64,000 nucleotides of DNA from Pigmentiphaga aceris. GTDB taxonomy: Bacteria; Pseudomonadota; Gammaproteobacteria; Burkholderiales; Burkholderiaceae_B. The translations under genes and the position numbers were made by a program. Each line of letters starts with the position of its first letter. Position 1 is the stretch's first letter. Below the pieces are notes generated by a model that worked only from the letters and a program-made list of their open reading frames with translations, was not told where the DNA came from and did not search any database. Below, in pieces: positions 8,525-15,622 of the stretch. The stretch lies in contig NZ_CP043046.1 of NCBI RefSeq assembly GCF_008119665.1, forward strand, positions 3,968,001 through 4,032,000, in the 5' to 3' direction.

Positions 8525-9322
8525 ATGAGCCTCCCCCTTGAAAATCGCGTCGCCCTGGTGTTCGGCGGCGGGTCGAACGACACCACTGGCTGGAGCAACG
8601 GCAAAGCCACCGCCATCACCTTCGCCCGCGCCGGCGCGCATGTGGTGGTTGCCGACATCAGCGGTTCGGCAGCAGAAGCCACCCGCGACGCGATTCTGGC
8701 CGAAGGATTCAAGGCCGAAGCAGCCACGGTCGACGTGACCAACTCGGCGCAAGTCAAAGCCCTGGTGGACGAACTCGCCGCGCGTCTGGGCAGCATCGAT
8801 GTGTTGCACAATAACGTTGGCATCACGGCCATGGGCGGTCCGATCGAAGAGTCGGAAGAGTCGTGGCAACGTGTGATGGACGTGAATCTGAAGAGCATTT
8901 TCCTGACCTGCAAGCACGTGCTGCCGCACATGATTGCGCAAGGCAGGGGTTCGATCATCAACGTGTCGTCCTTGGCCGCTATTCGCTGGACGGGCTACCC
9001 CTATGCGTCGTATTACGCCAGCAAGGCGGGCGTGAACCAGTTCACCGTTGGCCTGGCACTGCAATACGCGGGCCAAGGTATTCGCGCCAACACCATTCTG
9101 CCGGGCATGATCAATACGCCGTTGATTTACAAGCAGATCAGCAATCAGTACGCGAGCCCCGAAGAAATGGTCGCGCAACGCGACGCGGCATGCCCGATGA
9201 AGCGCATGGGCACGGCATGGGAAATCGCAAATGCGGCGCTGTTCCTGGCGTCGGACGCATCAAGCTATATCACTGGTGTGAATCTGCCGGTTGATGGCGG
9301 GTTGTCGCTCAAGGTTTCTTGA
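8525..9322 (+). CDS. Short-chain dehydrogenase/reductase (SDR)
   Basis: A 265-residue classical SDR. The cofactor-binding glycine motif sits in an expanded loop (VFGGGSNDTTGWSNGKA), which differs from the usual TGxxxGxG. D-I-S after VVVAD suggests NAD preference. NNVGIT matches the NNAG motif, NVSSLA carries the catalytic Ser and YYASK (about residues 163-167) the Tyr and Lys. The C-terminus has the usual SDR ending around FLASDASSYITGVNLPVDGGLS. The substrate cannot be assigned. It follows the thiolase gene and is the last gene before the long gene-free repeat region. Confidence 0.9.
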   Translation: MSLPLENRVALVFGGGSNDTTGWSNGKATAITFARAGAHVVVADISGSAAEATRDAILAEGFKAEAATVDVTNSAQVKALVDELAARLGSIDVLHNNVGITAMGGPIEESEESWQRVMDVNLKSIFLTCKHVLPHMIAQGRGSIINVSSLAAIRWTGYPYASYYASKAGVNQFTVGLALQYAGQGIRANTILPGMINTPLIYKQISNQYASPEEMVAQRDAACPMKRMGTAWEIANAALFLASDASSYITGVNLPVDGGLSLKVS

Positions 9323-9339
9323 AGGTTAGTTATTTCGGC

Positions 9340-9795
9340 TAGGTTGCTGTGCTGCTGGGCCGGGTGCGGTTTGCTCGTAACGGTGTGGCGGTTCTTCTGC
9401 CAGTCGCGGGTGGTGGGGCCGGCTCGCCTGCCCCGCTTGACCTTGGCGTCGGGTCTCCGCCCTCCACCTTGTCCAGAAGGGCAGCCAATCCGGCCCCACC
9501 ACCCACGCCTTCAGACTTTCTTGGTTAAAAGCCAATCCCGCCTGTGGGTGAGCTGGACTTTTCTGGCTGCTTGGTGCTGGAATCGGTTCTCGGCATTTGA
9601 TGGCCACCATCCTTCAATCGCTATGCGGTTGGCACGCGGGATTGGCTGGCCAGGTCGCCACGAAGAGATTTCTCCGGCTCACGATTCGGTGGGTTCTTCA
9701 GCAGCCTTTTACGGCAGCGCCACGCAAGAATATTTGCGCTTCTGCTTGGTGGTGGGGTGACACCGAAGCGGGTGGCCGCAGCATTACGGCATGCG
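9340..9795 (+). repeat. Large intergenic repeat, copy A (inverted relative to copy B)
   Basis: The reverse complement of this segment aligns with 10212-10665 almost end to end. Shared blocks include ACCACC(A/C)TCAAGCAG-type flanks, CGTGGCGACCTGGCCAGCC, AGCGATTGAAGGATGGT, GCCGAGAACCG, GCACCAAGCAGCCAGA, the word GGCGTGGGTGGTGGGGCCGG and CACCGTTACG. Identity is high but imperfect with small indels, so the duplication is not recent. Its core (9408-9504) has 15-bp perfect terminal arms, GGGTGGTGGGGCCGG and its complement, with a partly paired extension. No transposase frame or target-site duplication is visible. Confidence 0.8.
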
Positions 9796-10087
9796 GAGAG
9801 CGGCAGCGACGACCGTGGCGCTGGCGGCTGATTTACGTAAAACGCTTGTGCTGCGTGTTGGCGAGGCGCTTGCCATGCGGCGATAAAAAAACCACCGGAG
9901 CGTCGGCGGCTCAGCGCGCTCAACTGCGTGCGGAGAGCTGTTAGAAGCGCCTTCCACGCAAAAATTCTGACCGTCCTACAGGTCCACGATCCTGTTACTG
10001 GCGACTGATTTGATGCATGCGCTCAGCGGACCTGTGAGTGCTTTTTGAAACGCCTGGCAGCATCAGCACTTACTACCACTCATCACC

Positions 10088-10163
10088 GTTCTTCATCGGT
10101 CCGAACATTCTTCATCAGTCCGCACGTTCTTCACCGCGTCGAACTTTCTCTATCGCCCCGAAC
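10088..10163 (+). repeat. Four tandem 19-bp repeats
   Basis: Units at 10088, 10107, 10126 and 10145 are each exactly 19 bp and abut. The first is GTTCTTCATCGGTCCGAAC, and the pattern is (G/A/T)TTCTTCAYCRGTCCGMAC with scattered changes. Most units begin TTC and end GAAC or CAC, giving each a weak GTTC/GAAC symmetry. They lie between the two large inverted repeats and outside any gene. Confidence 0.8.
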
Positions 10164-10211
10164 GTTCAACACACAGCCGTCAAAGCACCAACCTTCAGCG
10201 CCCCGCCTTTT

Positions 10212-10665
10212 CGTCGCATTACCTGGTGTGCGGCCATCCGCTTCCAAGTCACCCCACCATCAAGCAGACGCGCAAATTCTCTTGCGTGGCATCGCCCTGA
10301 AAGGCCCCTGATATACGGTCAGAGACGTGAGCCGCTGAGCCGCTTCGTGGCGACCTGGCCAGCCAATCCCGGGTGCCAGCCGCGTAGCGATTGAAGGATG
10401 GTGACCACCGAATGCCGAGAACCGCTAACAGCACCAAGCAGCCAGAGAAACGGCAAACGCCCAAAGGCGGGATCAGCTTTTAACCAAACGACCTTGAAGG
10501 CGTGGGTGGTGGGGCCGGGTCGGCTGCCCTTCTGGACGAGGTGGAGGGCGGGAGCCCCGACGCCAACGTCCAGCGGGGCAGCCGACCCGGCCCCACCACC
10601 CACGACTGACTCAAGAACGAAAACACCGTTACGCGCAAAACCCAACTCGCAGAAAAACCACCGCA
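10212..10665 (-). repeat. Large intergenic repeat, copy B
   Basis: This is the inverted partner of 9340-9795 (the strand is given relative to copy A). It shares the whole ordered set of blocks, from the GTCACCCCACCA flank near 10250 to the CACCGTTACG flank near 10626. It holds the better preserved palindrome, at 10502-10603. The two copies could pair intramolecularly or recombine to invert the roughly 420 bp between them. Confidence 0.8.
10502..10603. repeat. Perfect 28-bp palindromic arms of the repeat core
   Basis: Arm 10502-10529 starts GTGGGTGGTGGGGCCGGGTC. Arm 10576-10603 is its exact reverse complement, separated by 46 bases that are themselves GC-rich. As RNA or single-stranded DNA this would be an extremely stable hairpin. 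No T-run follows on either strand, so it does not look like a simple terminator. Confidence 0.9.
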
Positions 10666-10793
10666 CCATCACCAACAAACCCCGTAAAACTCGTAAAGGA
10701 TCTGGCAAGACCAGACAGACAAGTCCCCCACTGCGGTAAGGTCCAACAAACCGCCAAGCGCGACACCAGCACACGTACGGAAATGGCCACCCC

Positions 10794-11828
10794 ATGCCCA
10801 ACGCCCCCCAGACCGCCCAGAACGACGCCATCAACCGGCCCATCGCCATCGCCAGCTGGCTACTCGCAGCCGCCGCCCTGATACTCGTCCTGCACCTGCG
10901 CCTGCTGCTCCCCCTGCTCTGCGGCCTGCTCGTACACCAACTCGTCCGCCTCATGTCGCCGCTGCTACAGCGCCGCGTATCCGGCGAACGCGCCCGCATG
11001 ATCTCCGTTGCACTCGTCGCCACCATCGTCATCGCCGCCCTCGCCATCGCCGTCGTCGCCGCCATCAGCTTCCTGCGCAGCGACGCCGGCAGCTTGCCCC
11101 ACCTGCTGGGACGCCTGATGCGGGTCATCGACGAAGCCAAAACACAAGTGCCTGGCCCGCTCGTGCAATACCTGCCCACCGACGCCACCGAATTCCGCAA
11201 CGACGTCATGATCTGGGCGCGCGAACACATGAGCACCCTGCGACTGGCCAGCGGCGAAGTCGTCACCGGCATCGTGCACGCCATCATCGGCATGGTGCTG
11301 GGCGGCATGGTGTCCCTGTACCAAGCTCGACCGCCGCACGAATCCGCCCCCCTGGCCGAAGCGCTGACCCTGCGCATGCGCCTGCTGGCCGACGCCTTTC
11401 ATCGCGTCGTCTTCGCTCAGATCCGTATCTCACTGGTCAACACCGCACTGACTGCCGTGTTCCTGGTGGTCCTGCTGCCGCTCTTCGGGGTGCACCTGCC
11501 GCTGACCAAGACCATGATTCTGGTGACCTTCTTCGCCGGACTGCTGCCGGTGGTGGGCAACCTGATTTCCAACACGGTCGTGGTGCTGGTTGCCCTGTCC
11601 GCATCCTTGAACGTGGCGATTGCCGCACTCGCCTTCCTGGTGGCCATCCACAAGTTCGAGTACTTCCTGAACGCGCGCATCGTGGGCACCCGCATCCACG
11701 CGCATTCCTGGGAATTGCTGGCCGCCATGCTGCTGATGGAAGCCGCCTACGGGTTACCCGGCCTGGTTGCCGCACCCGTTTATTACGCCTATCTGAAAAA
11801 CGAGTTGATGCGCGCACGTCTGGTTTGA
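10794..11828 (+). CDS. AI-2E-family transporter (PerM/YdiK-like membrane protein)
   Basis: A 344-residue inner-membrane protein with the layout of the AI-2E transporter family: two helices near the N-terminus (IASWLLAAAALILVL, LLPLLCGLLVHQL), a third around VALVATIVIAALAIAVVAAISFL, a soluble segment of about 80 residues (roughly 95-150), then hydrophobic helices including FLVVLLPLFGVHLPL, TMILVTFFAGLLPVVGNLISN and the conserved end LPGLVAAPVYYAYLKNEL. Family members have been linked to autoinducer export and to Na+/Li+-H+ antiport; the substrate here is not predictable. It stands alone between the repeat region and marR, with no evident promoter match or good Shine-Dalgarno. Confidence 0.85.
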   Translation: MPNAPQTAQNDAINRPIAIASWLLAAAALILVLHLRLLLPLLCGLLVHQLVRLMSPLLQRRVSGERARMISVALVATIVIAALAIAVVAAISFLRSDAGSLPHLLGRLMRVIDEAKTQVPGPLVQYLPTDATEFRNDVMIWAREHMSTLRLASGEVVTGIVHAIIGMVLGGMVSLYQARPPHESAPLAEALTLRMRLLADAFHRVVFAQIRISLVNTALTAVFLVVLLPLFGVHLPLTKTMILVTFFAGLLPVVGNLISNTVVVLVALSASLNVAIAALAFLVAIHKFEYFLNARIVGTRIHAHSWELLAAMLLMEAAYGLPGLVAAPVYYAYLKNELMRARLV

Positions 11829-11961
11829 CGCGAAATCGGCCCCATATGGAATGCACAGACAGACTAAACAGCAGACCAAACACCAGGCGAAAGCCACCGC
11901 TGTGCCTGGATAAACAAAATTGGTCATCGCGCAACAGTTGCTGTGCAAGCAGCAATCTTTA

Positions 11962-11989
11962 TTGACAATTACTGCATAGGCAGTAAACT
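11962..11989 (+). promoter_or_regulatory. marR promoter with overlapping MarR-type operator
   Basis: TTGACA (11962-11967) and TAAACT (11984-11989) form a 16-bp-spaced promoter. A perfect dyad TTACTGC-ATAG-GCAGTAA (11969-11986) fills the spacer, the usual position for autorepression. A second inverted repeat, TTGCTG-N6-CAGCAA (11938-11955), lies just upstream. The expected transcript start falls at or next to the ATG at 11997, so the message may be leaderless. Confidence 0.7.
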
Positions 11990-11996
11990 TTGAGTC

Positions 11997-12485
11997 ATGA
12001 GCCTGCCAAACGATCCTCTCCAGTCCGCCCCTTGGTGCCTGACCAACTTTCGGCCCGAAGAAAGCATTGGTTATCTGATCAAGTCGGCTTACGCCTCCAT
12101 GCAGCGCGCCATCGATATCGAGGTCGCGCCCATGGATTTGACCGCAATGCAGTGGACACCACTGCTGCGCATGGCGGCTGGTCAGGCCGATACCGCTGCT
12201 GAACTGGCGCGGGTGGTTGGTATGGACACCGGCGCCATGACCCGCATGCTGGATCGCCTGGAACACAAGGGGCTGATCCGCCGCTCGCGTAGCGCCGAAG
12301 ACCGTCGTGTGATCAAGCTTGAACTGACGGAAGAAGGTCGGCACAAGGCGAATCAGATTCCGCCTTTGCTGTTGAAGGTCACGGAAATGCATTTCGCCGG
12401 CTTCGATGAGAATGAACGCGAAATCATGAAAGGTCTGCTTCGTCGAATGCTGGCCAATGGAACCCCTCCCCCGGACCAGCCCTGA
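11997..12485 (+). CDS. MarR-family transcriptional regulator of the adjacent efflux pump
   Basis: A 162-residue MarR protein: N-terminal dimerisation helices (GYLIKSAYASMQRAIDIEVAPM), winged helix-turn-helix (TAAELARVVGMDTGAMTRMLDRLEHKGLIRRSRSAEDRR, including the wing D-R-R), and C-terminal helices. It resembles EmrR/MprA-type regulators that sense phenolic or lipophilic compounds. It precedes a three-gene pump but is separated from it by a terminator. The operator before marR recurs with the same spacing before the pump, so it probably represses both units. There is no clear Shine-Dalgarno before the ATG. Confidence 0.92.
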   Translation: MSLPNDPLQSAPWCLTNFRPEESIGYLIKSAYASMQRAIDIEVAPMDLTAMQWTPLLRMAAGQADTAAELARVVGMDTGAMTRMLDRLEHKGLIRRSRSAEDRRVIKLELTEEGRHKANQIPPLLLKVTEMHFAGFDENEREIMKGLLRRMLANGTPPPDQP

Positions 12486-12493
12486 AAAAAGCC

Positions 12494-12516
12494 AGCGGTG
12501 CGAGCCGCTTTTTTTT
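12494..12516 (+). terminator. Rho-independent terminator after marR
   Basis: Stem AGCGG (12494-12498) with CCGCT (12505-12509) is followed by a run of eight T. A-rich bases on the left can extend the pairing with the T-run, so it may work in both directions. Confidence 0.85.
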
Positions 12517-12523
12517 CTACAAA

Positions 12524-12559
12524 TAGCTGCCTAAGCAATTACAGCCCGGTCAATATAAT
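12524..12559 (+). promoter_or_regulatory. Promoter and second MarR-type operator before the efflux operon
   Basis: TATAAT (12554-12559) is a consensus -10. Upstream, TAGCTGC-CTAA-GCAATTA (12524-12541) has the same 7-4-7 layout and the same inner TGC/GCA as the marR operator, with two mismatched pairs, and would cover the -35 region. This suggests coordinated repression with weaker affinity at the pump promoter. Confidence 0.65.
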
Positions 12560-12581
12560 TCAGCTAACTGTCAGAACCATC

Positions 12582-14048
12582 ATGAAACTTCGTCTTCTGC
12601 TTATCCCCATCGTGGCCGCCGTGCTCAGCGCGTGCGCCAGCATCGACGCCGGCGCGCCACGTGCAACGGCAGTCGATCCCGCCGTGCTTGGCGCGCAACT
12701 CACGCCGGTTACCTGGCCCACTGAACAGTGGTGGCAGCGTTACGGCGATGCGCAGTTGAACGCGCTGGTGGACGAAGCGCTGACGGGCAGCCCTAGCCTG
12801 GCCGTGGCACGTGCCCGGCTGGCGCAAGCCAATGCAGCTGCCGGCCTGGCACGGGCATCAAGCGGCGGTCGTGTCACAGGCAATCTGAACGCCACCCGCC
12901 AGCGGTACACGGAAAACGGCGCGGTGCCCAAGCCCTTGGCTGGCAGTGTCGATACCGATGCCAAGCTGTCTTTGGATGCTTCGATCGACCTGGATTTCTG
13001 GAATCGCAACGGTTCGCTGCTGGATGCCGCGCTGTCACAAGCCCGCGCCGCACAGGCCCAGCAGCAAGCGGCCCGTGTGTTGATCGCTGGCACCGTGACC
13101 AGCAGCTATCTGGACTTGCAGCGTCTGTTCACCCAGCACCAGGTGTTGAGCGCAGCCATCAAGCAGCGTGAAGACTTGCTGGCCCTGACTCGCCAGCGCT
13201 TCGACGCCGGGCTGGATACGCAGGTGGAAGTCCGCCAGGCCGAATCCGAAATGGCATCTGCCCGTACCGAACGTGCGCGCCTAGATGAATCGATTGCACT
13301 GCAACGCAACCAGTTGTCGGCGTTGATCGGCGCAGCGCCTTCGCGCGGCGAAGCGGTGGTGGCTCAAGCGGTGAAGACTCCTGACACGATTGCCCCGTCT
13401 GCCATTCCGATTGACCTGCTGGGCCGTCGCGCCGATGTAGTGGCGGCGCGCTGGCGTGTCGAGGCCAGCGAACGCGACATCGATGCCGCGCACGCCAGCT
13501 TCTATCCGAACGTGAATCTGGTGGGCTTTGTCGGGCTGTCGGCGCTGGGTCTGCCCAATCTGCTGAAAAGCGGCAGCGGCATTGCCGGCATCGGCCCGGC
13601 GATCAGCCTGCCGATCTTCGATGCAGGCCGGCTCAATGCCAACTACCAGGGCAAGCGTGCAGATGCCGATCTGGCGATCGCCAACTACAACCAGACGGTG
13701 ACAGATGCCGTTCACCAAGTTGCCGACACCTTGCAGTCCATGCAGTGGCTGAAAAGCCAGACCGCCGAGCAGCGCCAAGCGCGCCAGGCCATCGAAGCCG
13801 CTTATGAAATCGCGTTGAAGCGTTATCGCGCGGGTCTGGGTACCTACCTGACGGTGCTGACCGCGCAAAGCTCGGTGCTGGCCCAGCAGCGGCTGGATGC
13901 GGATCTGCAAGCGCGCGCCCTGCTGCTGGATGCCGACCTGATGCGCAATCTGGGTGGCGGCATCGATACCGGCGACTGGCCCGAAGCCCGCGCCACCCCC
14001 GAAGCCCCGGCAGCCCCGCAAGACGTGGCGAGCGCAGCACCGCGTTGA
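12582..14048 (+). CDS. NodT-family outer-membrane efflux lipoprotein
   Basis: A 488-residue TolC-like channel. ATG 12582 gives MKLRLLLIPIVAAVLSAC with a lipobox (LSAC, lipidated Cys at residue 18). After WWQRYGDAQLNALVDEAL come the two structural repeats of the family (outer-membrane efflux domains) with heptad-rich helices, for example LALTRQRFDAGLDTQVEVRQAE and the matching ALKRYRAGLGTYLTVLTAQSSVL. It should form the outer-membrane exit for the EmrA/EmrB-like proteins encoded next. The C-terminus is Ala/Pro-rich. The gap to the adaptor gene is 106 bases with no terminator. Confidence 0.93.
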   Translation: MKLRLLLIPIVAAVLSACASIDAGAPRATAVDPAVLGAQLTPVTWPTEQWWQRYGDAQLNALVDEALTGSPSLAVARARLAQANAAAGLARASSGGRVTGNLNATRQRYTENGAVPKPLAGSVDTDAKLSLDASIDLDFWNRNGSLLDAALSQARAAQAQQQAARVLIAGTVTSSYLDLQRLFTQHQVLSAAIKQREDLLALTRQRFDAGLDTQVEVRQAESEMASARTERARLDESIALQRNQLSALIGAAPSRGEAVVAQAVKTPDTIAPSAIPIDLLGRRADVVAARWRVEASERDIDAAHASFYPNVNLVGFVGLSALGLPNLLKSGSGIAGIGPAISLPIFDAGRLNANYQGKRADADLAIANYNQTVTDAVHQVADTLQSMQWLKSQTAEQRQARQAIEAAYEIALKRYRAGLGTYLTVLTAQSSVLAQQRLDADLQARALLLDADLMRNLGGGIDTGDWPEARATPEAPAAPQDVASAAPR

Positions 14049-14154
14049 CGACGCGCCGAGCACTGCCATTGCTCACTGCCCTTGCTTCTTGCGCCGCCCA
14101 TGACCAAACACCTTCCGGCCCGCCGCCGGGACGAATGACAGAAAGGTAACCACG

Positions 14155-15516
14155 ATGTCCAGCAACCCCAACTCGGCTACGACCTCCCCCGCTGCTGCAC
14201 CCACGCCTGCCGCAGCCCCCGCTTCGCCCAAACGCAAGTTTCTGATGCTGTCCTTCGGTGCTCTGGTGGTGCTGGGCGCAGTTGGCTACGGCATGTGGTG
14301 GAATCAGGTAGCGCGCTATCACGAAGGCACCGACGACGCCTATGTTCAAGGCAATCTGGTGCAGATCACGCCGCAGATCGCCGGCACGGTCGTGTCTATT
14401 CACGCCGACGACACCGACTTCGTGAAAGCCGGCACGCCGCTGGTCGATCTGGATCGTGCCGACAGCCAGATCGCGCTCGATCAGGCTCGTGCGAACTTGG
14501 CCCAGACCGTGCGCCAGGTTCGCACGCTGTACACCGGCAACGGTGCCTTGGCGGCGACCATCGATGTGCGCAATACCGAAATCAAGCGTGCTCAGACCGA
14601 ACTCACCCGCGCCCAGGCCGACTTGAAGCGTCGTCAGGAATTGGGCAGTTCGGGTGCAGTCAGCGGCGAAGAACTGCTGCATGCGCAAAGCGCGGTCGAC
14701 ACCGCACGCGCCGCTCTGACCGCGTCGCAGGCTGGCTTGGTGGGTGCCCGTGAACAACTGGCATCGAACACCGCGCTGACTGATGGCACGCGTGTGGAAG
14801 ACCACCCGAATGTGATGCTGGCTGCGTCCAAGGTGCGTGAAGCCTATCTGAACTGGTCACGCACGGAATTGCCCTCGCCGGTGTCTGGCTACGTCGCCAA
14901 GCGCGCCGTGCAGCTGGGCCAGCGCGTGGCTCCGGGCGGCACGATGATGTCGATTGTTCCGCTTGACCAGGTATGGGTGGACGCCAACTTCAAGGAAGTG
15001 CAGCTGCGCAATATGCGCATCGGCCAACCGGTGAAGCTGGTTGCCGACCTGTACGGCGACAAGGTGGAATACCACGGCACCATCGCCGGGCTGGCAGCAG
15101 GAACTGGCAGCGCGTTTTCCCTGCTGCCTGCGCAAAACGCCACCGGCAACTGGATCAAGATCGTGCAACGCCTGCCGGTGCGCATCGCGCTGGACCCGAA
15201 GGAAATCGCCGCGAACCCGCTGCGCGTGGGCTTGTCGATGACGGTGGAGGTGAACATCACGGACACCTCTGGCCCCACTCTGGCGCAAGGCAAGCGCAGT
15301 GCGCCCGCCTACGCCACCCAGGCCTTCGACAGCGTGTCGCCTGAGGCCGAACGCCTGGTCAGCGAAACCATCGCCGCCAATCTGGGCAACGCGCCAGTTG
15401 CCGCATCACAAGCCGGCCCGTCCACCGCATTGACACGCGCCCCCGTAAGCAAGGCGGCATCGGCACAGCATCAATCTGGCAAGACGCCGTCACTTGCGGC
15501 CAATCGCCAGGGTTGA
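14155..15516 (+). CDS. emrA: EmrA/HlyD-type periplasmic adaptor protein
   Basis: A 453-residue membrane-fusion protein. An Ala/Pro-rich cytosolic start is followed by one transmembrane helix (FLMLSFGALVVLGAVGYGMWW) and the conserved EGTDDAYVQGNLVQITPQIAGTV that opens the lipoyl domain. A long coiled-coil hairpin (about residues 100-205, rich in Ala/Gln/Glu/Arg) follows, then the second lipoyl half (LPSPVSGYVAKRAVQLGQRVAPGG) and a beta-barrel region (VWVDANFKEVQLRNMRIGQPV). AGAAAGG precedes the ATG. A 60-residue low-complexity C-terminal tail is longer than in E. coli EmrA (390 residues). It links the EmrB-like pump to the NodT channel. Confidence 0.93.
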   Translation: MSSNPNSATTSPAAAPTPAAAPASPKRKFLMLSFGALVVLGAVGYGMWWNQVARYHEGTDDAYVQGNLVQITPQIAGTVVSIHADDTDFVKAGTPLVDLDRADSQIALDQARANLAQTVRQVRTLYTGNGALAATIDVRNTEIKRAQTELTRAQADLKRRQELGSSGAVSGEELLHAQSAVDTARAALTASQAGLVGAREQLASNTALTDGTRVEDHPNVMLAASKVREAYLNWSRTELPSPVSGYVAKRAVQLGQRVAPGGTMMSIVPLDQVWVDANFKEVQLRNMRIGQPVKLVADLYGDKVEYHGTIAGLAAGTGSAFSLLPAQNATGNWIKIVQRLPVRIALDPKEIAANPLRVGLSMTVEVNITDTSGPTLAQGKRSAPAYATQAFDSVSPEAERLVSETIAANLGNAPVAASQAGPSTALTRAPVSKAASAQHQSGKTPSLAANRQG

Positions 15517-15544
15517 CTGCGAGGTCGATCCGTTATTGGTATCA

Positions 15545-15572
15545 AGCTGGGTACCAAATTCGGCACCCAGCT
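15545..15572 (+). other. Intercistronic hairpin between adaptor and pump genes
   Basis: AGCTGGGT (15545-15552) pairs with ACCCAGCT (15565-15572) around a 12-base loop. No T-run follows, so readthrough is expected. It may tune the relative expression or stability of the two cistrons. Confidence 0.45.
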
Positions 15573-15622
15573 CAGCACCGAGCCGCCGTTTTGCGCTTCA
15601 GTCACTGAATAGACACCCGGCC

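Larger units (their letters stand above)
9323..10793. other. Long gene-free region carrying an inverted pair of large repeats
   Basis: About 1.47 kb without a convincing gene. Roughly two thirds is occupied by two inverted copies of one sequence (9340-9795 and 10212-10665), each with a GC-rich palindrome; between them lie AT-richer DNA and four 19-bp tandem units. Open frames exist (for example 9344-9760 and 10398-10739 on the plus strand), but they lie inside the repeats, have no family resemblance, and show many amino-acid differences between copies. I therefore call none of them. Confidence 0.8.

Noticed and set aside
9326..9610. Similar open frames in both large repeat copies (9326-9610 minus and 10398-10739 plus) sharing the words KAWVVGP and LPFWTRWRA
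   Set aside because: The similarity follows from the DNA repeat. Replacement changes are frequent, the frames end differently, and no protein family is recognised, so I treat them as noncoding.
9323..10793. CRISPR array or insertion sequence in the repeat region
   Set aside because: The 19-bp units abut without spacers and no transposase, cas gene or IS-type terminal repeat with target duplication is visible.
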